A stretch of 37,352 nucleotides of DNA, from assembly GCA_944320555.1 (NCBI GenBank), contig CALUHX010000028.1, forward strand, positions 1 to 37,352. The letters run 5' to 3'. The position numbers were made by a program, and so were the translations under genes. Source of the stretch: an uncultured Butyricimonas sp. GTDB lineage: Bacteria; Bacteroidota; Bacteroidia; Bacteroidales; Marinifilaceae. Shown here in pieces: positions 34,836-37,352 of the stretch. Numbering within the stretch: the first letter of the stretch is position 1; each line of letters begins with the position of its first letter. The notes under the pieces were generated by a model. That model was not told the DNA's origin. It searched no databases and saw only the letters and a program-made list of their open reading frames with translations.

Positions 34836-35264
34836 CTAACTATTTTCTGAAAACTTGTATTCCAAAAATTCACGATAATCCCTGATATAATCCGCCTCGT
34901 CATAAATGTCCGAAGCCAAAACCAAACAAACCGCTCCCGAAGAAAAATTATTCAATTCCCGCCACATGCCGGGAACCACGTATAGCCCTTGGTAAGGTCT
35001 GTTTAACATGAACGTGCGTTTGACATTCCCGTCATTGAGCGTCACATCAAAACTCCCGCTCGCCGCAATTATCAATTGATGAAGTTCCTTGTGCGCATGC
35101 GCACCTCTTTCCTCTCCTCCGGGGATATCATACAAATAATAAGTCCGCTTCACATTAAACGGCACAGTCTTACCATTTTCAACGACAGAGATATTTCCTT
35201 TCCTGTCCGAGTGATGTTGGCTCAATTCCACTATCGAACAATCATATACCGTAGTCTTTTTCAT
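34836..35264 (-). CDS. FdtA/QdtA-type sugar 3,4-ketoisomerase (canonical copy)
   Basis: A 142-residue cupin. It converts dTDP-4-keto-6-deoxyglucose to a 3-keto sugar. RGAHAHKELHQLI contains both conserved His of the active site (H56 and H58), matching H49 and H51 of FdtA. GLYVVPGMWRELNNFSSGAVCLVLAS and DEADYIRDYREFLEY are the family C-terminal blocks. The start overlaps the upstream paralogue by 4 nt (ATGA). The residue at the FdtA/QdtA discriminating position (DRKG) is neither the usual Arg nor Tyr, so galacto or gluco product cannot be called. Confidence 0.87.
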   Translation of the reverse strand: MKKTTVYDCSIVELSQHHSDRKGNISVVENGKTVPFNVKRTYYLYDIPGGEERGAHAHKELHQLIIAASGSFDVTLNDGNVKRTFMLNRPYQGLYVVPGMWRELNNFSSGAVCLVLASDIYDEADYIRDYREFLEYKFSENS

Positions 35265-35668
35265 TTTATTCTCAACGTTAAAAACTTATCGTAATTCCTT
35301 ATATAATCTTCCTCCAAATATGAAGTTGAAGACAACACCAATGCTAAAGAGTTCGTCGAGAAATTCCGCATCTCTCTCCATAACCCGTTAGGCACATACA
35401 AACCATAATACGAACGGTTCAATGAGAACACTTTTTGCTCTCCTCCGTCATCGACCAACACGTCAAAACTTCCCGACAGGGCTATCACAAATTCCTGATT
35501 GTCCCTGTAAGCATGCCCGCCGCGAGTCTCACCCCCGGGAACATCATAAATCCAATAAACCCGCTCTATTTTGAACGGAATATGAGTGAACTGTTCGGCA
35601 AAAGAAAGATTCCCCCGTGAGTCTAAAAACTTCGGAAGAGATATGATTTTAGAATTCTGAACTGTCAT
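35261..35668 (-). CDS. FdtA/QdtA-like cupin, second active-site His replaced by Tyr
   Basis: A 135-residue paralogue of the next gene. It keeps the cupin fold and family blocks (ERVYWIYDVPGGETRGGHAYRD, GLYVPNGLWREMRNFSTNSL, EEDYIRNYDKFL). However, RGGHAY has H52 but Y54 where catalytic FdtA has its second His. The DSRGNL motif is otherwise FdtA-like. It may be a variant isomerase, a partner subunit for the canonical copy, or an altered enzyme. I start at MTVQNSKIISLP (35668), 4 nt after the rmlB stop, because the 10 codons before it overlap rmlB. Confidence 0.8.
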   Translation of the reverse strand: MTVQNSKIISLPKFLDSRGNLSFAEQFTHIPFKIERVYWIYDVPGGETRGGHAYRDNQEFVIALSGSFDVLVDDGGEQKVFSLNRSYYGLYVPNGLWREMRNFSTNSLALVLSSTSYLEEDYIRNYDKFLTLRIK

Positions 35669-35672
35669 TTCT

Positions 35673-36809
35673 CTATCTGTTCGCATAAATTTCCTCATAA
35701 TACCGCAGATACTCCCCGCTCGTCACGTTATCCAGCCACTCTTGATTCTCCAGATACCACCTCACCGTCCTCTCTATCCCCTCCTCAAACTGAAAGCTCG
35801 GCTCCCAACCCAGTTCCCGCTGCAATTTCGTCGAGTCTATGGCATAACGTATGTCGTGTCCCGCACGATCTTTCACGAACGTGATCAAGTCCAGGTCCTC
35901 CAACTCCTTCCGTCCCAACAAACGGTCCACCGTATTTATCAACACCCTTATCAAATCGATGTTCTTCCACTCGTTAAACCCGCCGATGTTGTACGTGTCC
36001 GCAATTTTTCCCTCGTGGAATATCAAGTCTATCGCCCGAGCATGGTCCTCCACATAAAGCCAGTCCCGGACGTTCTCCCCTTTCCCGTATACCGGAAGCG
36101 GCTTCCGGTGGCGGATATTGTTGATGAACAAGGGTATCAGCTTCTCCGGGAACTGGTATGGACCGTAGTTGTTCGAGCAGTTCGTCACCACCATCGGCAT
36201 CCCGTACGTGTCGTGGAACGCCCGCACGAAATGGTCCGACGACGCCTTCGACGCAGAATACGGACTGTGCGGATTGTATTTCGTGTCCTCCCGGAAGAAC
36301 TCCATCCCGTAAGCCAGATGGTAGCTCCCCGAGGACGCCGCAGTCGTGAACGGCGGCTCCACCCCCTCCGGATGCGTCATCTCCAACGCACCGTACACCT
36401 CGTCCGTCGAGATGTGGTAAAACCGTTTTCCTGCATACCCCTCCGGCAAGGACTCCCAATACTCCCTCGCCGCCTGCAAAAGGCTCAGCGTCCCCAGCAC
36501 GTTCGTCCGGGCGAACGTGAACGGATCTTTGATGCTCCGGTCAACGTGGCTCTCAGCCGCCAAATGGATGATCCCGTCTATTTTATACTCCCGTAACATT
36601 TCCCGCATCCTCTCAAAGTCGCAAATGTCGGCCTTCACGAAACGGTAGGTCGAGGCATCCTCCACGTCTTTCAAATTGGCAAGATTTCCCGCATAAGTCA
36701 ACTTGTCAAGGTTGACTATGTTGTACTCCGGGTATTTCCTCACAAACAGCCGCACAACGTGCGACCCGATGAATCCGGCACCGCCGGTGATCAATATGTT
36801 CCTTTTCAT
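35673..36809 (-). CDS. rmlB: dTDP-glucose 4,6-dehydratase
   Basis: A 378-residue extended SDR. NILITGGAGFIGSHVVRLF binds NAD, HLAAESHVDRSI and STDEVYGAL (Thr-Asp-Glu catalytic triad part) and PYSASKASSDHFV (Tyr-x3-Lys) complete the active site. It makes dTDP-4-keto-6-deoxy-D-glucose, the branch point for the 3-amino sugars of this locus. ATG 36809 lies 8 nt after the rmlA stop; a longer frame overlaps rmlA and is not used. At about 60% GC (one counted line) it differs sharply from the low-GC genes downstream. Confidence 0.97.
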   Translation of the reverse strand: MKRNILITGGAGFIGSHVVRLFVRKYPEYNIVNLDKLTYAGNLANLKDVEDASTYRFVKADICDFERMREMLREYKIDGIIHLAAESHVDRSIKDPFTFARTNVLGTLSLLQAAREYWESLPEGYAGKRFYHISTDEVYGALEMTHPEGVEPPFTTAASSGSYHLAYGMEFFREDTKYNPHSPYSASKASSDHFVRAFHDTYGMPMVVTNCSNNYGPYQFPEKLIPLFINNIRHRKPLPVYGKGENVRDWLYVEDHARAIDLIFHEGKIADTYNIGGFNEWKNIDLIRVLINTVDRLLGRKELEDLDLITFVKDRAGHDIRYAIDSTKLQRELGWEPSFQFEEGIERTVRWYLENQEWLDNVTSGEYLRYYEEIYANR

Positions 36810-36817
36810 TTTGTCGT

Positions 36818-37352
36818 TTATTTTTGATGTCCGTCCGCCAAGCGCAGCAAGAACTGTCCGTACTGGTTCTTCGCCATCGACTTGGCGACCTCCCGCAGTT
36901 TTTCCTCCGTGATCCATCCCCGGCGATAGGCGATCGCCTCCAGACACGCAACCTTCAGCCCCTGCCGCTTCTCAATCACCTCGATAAAGTTCGACGCCTC
37001 ACTCAACGAGTCGTGCGTCCCCGTGTCAAGCCAGGCGAATCCCCGGCCCAACACCTGCAATTTCAATTCCCTGTCACGCAGGAACGCCTGGTTCACGCTC
37101 GTGATCTCCAATTCCCCGCGGGCGGAAGGTCTCACCCCTTTCGCCACCTCCACCACCTTGTTCGGATAAAAGTACAATCCCACTATGGCGTAGTTCGACT
37201 TCGGCTCTTTCGGCTTCTCCTCGATGCTCAGCACATTGAAGTCCTTGTCCACTTCCGCCACGCCGTAACGCTCCGGGTCGCTCACCCAGTAGCCGAACAC
37301 GGTGGCCTTTTTCCGCACTTCCGCCGTCTCCACCGCCTCTTTCAGCATCCGG
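36818..37352 (-). CDS. rmlA: Glucose-1-phosphate thymidylyltransferase, C-terminal part
   Basis: The window ends inside this gene; about 177 of the usual 290 residues are present, with the N-terminal nucleotide-binding signature lost past 37352. [54 protein letters not shown] and the [15 protein letters not shown] block are unmistakable RmlA motifs. It makes dTDP-glucose from glucose-1-phosphate and dTTP, the first step of the pathway encoded to its left. GC is high, as in rmlB. Confidence 0.96.
   Translation of the reverse strand, partial: RMLKEAVETAEVRKKATVFGYWVSDPERYGVAEVDKDFNVLSIEEKPKEPKSNYAIVGLYFYPNKVVEVAKGVRPSARGELEITSVNQAFLRDRELKLQVLGRGFAWLDTGTHDSLSEASNFIEVIEKRQGLKVACLEAIAYRRGWITEEKLREVAKSMAKNQYGQFLLRLADGHQK

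Noticed and set aside
35742-36596. Plus-strand Arg/Val-rich ORF opposite rmlB
   Set aside because: Antisense of a strongly conserved gene; no independent signal.
36810-36947. Extended N-terminus for rmlB
   Set aside because: The extra codons lie inside rmlA and the Rossmann motif begins directly at ATG 36809.
1-37352. Window scanned for rRNA, tRNA, integrase, insertion sequences and CRISPR arrays
   Set aside because: None was seen; the holin/amidase pair is not accompanied by phage structural or integration genes.

Overview
This is a chromosomal segment of a Bacteroidetes bacterium, almost certainly order Bacteroidales. The evidence is the -33/-7 promoter architecture (TTTG, 19-21 nt, TAnnTTTG) seen upstream of several genes, the near absence of Shine-Dalgarno sequences, a dipeptidyl peptidase III with an HECLGH zinc motif, the Rpb6-like RNA polymerase omega subunit, separate pyrB and pyrI genes, DUF6266 proteins, an RteC-like gene and FdtA/QdtA-type sugar genes. 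The family (for example Odoribacteraceae) cannot be fixed from sequence reading alone. Only the Rpn-type gene and the short-chain dehydrogenase are on the + strand; everything else runs right to left.

Region 1 (1-18.8 kb) is mostly core housekeeping: an Rpn/PD-(D/E)XK nuclease-like gene, dipeptidyl peptidase III with TrmH, HU, an FAD oxidoreductase divergent from an SDR, then an envelope and translation run (ABC-F and rlmB; lptF, fmt, pbpC), pyrBI, and bamD-rpoZ-coaBC. The pyrBI operon has an unusual leader: a consensus promoter, a nearly leaderless 37-codon reading frame, an upstream hairpin and a terminator with nine U residues. The leader frame stops inside the terminator. This is the layout of ribosome-coupled attenuation known for enterobacterial pyrBI, and it is the most interesting regulatory element in the window.

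Region 2 (18.8-22.2 kb) is accessory. A palindromic MITE-like repeat (second copy at 14.4 kb) precedes a compact four-gene unit of DUF6266, a GTA-type 3-TM holin, an N-acetylmuramoyl-L-alanine amidase and another DUF6266, with its own promoter. It looks like a domesticated lysis or export cassette. Upstream lies an RteC-like gene split by a frameshift at a run of eight T.

Region 3 (22.2-37.35 kb) is a surface polysaccharide locus transcribed right to left. rmlA and rmlB make dTDP-4-keto-6-deoxyglucose. Two tandem FdtA/QdtA-like ketoisomerases, one aminotransferase and two left-handed beta-helix acetyltransferases can carry this to dTDP-Fuc3NAc and/or dTDP-Qui3NAc. A TupA-like ATP-grasp protein, an EpsG-like polymerase, three GT4 glycosyltransferases and another acetyltransferase follow. 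The locus ends with PglC, PglD and PglE homologues, the initiating phosphoglycosyltransferase and two enzymes of a UDP-diNAc-bacillosamine-type pathway. No Wzx flippase or PglF dehydratase is visible; they may lie outside the window. PglD and PglE are separated by 1.7 kb of toxin-antitoxin type genes (ParE-like, MNT nucleotidyltransferase, DUF6364-like antitoxin with VapC).

Base composition marks the history of the locus. The flanking pglE and rmlA/rmlB are about 60% GC, while the glycosyltransferase and polymerase core falls to 25-35% GC, consistent with exchange of the central part by recombination between conserved ends.
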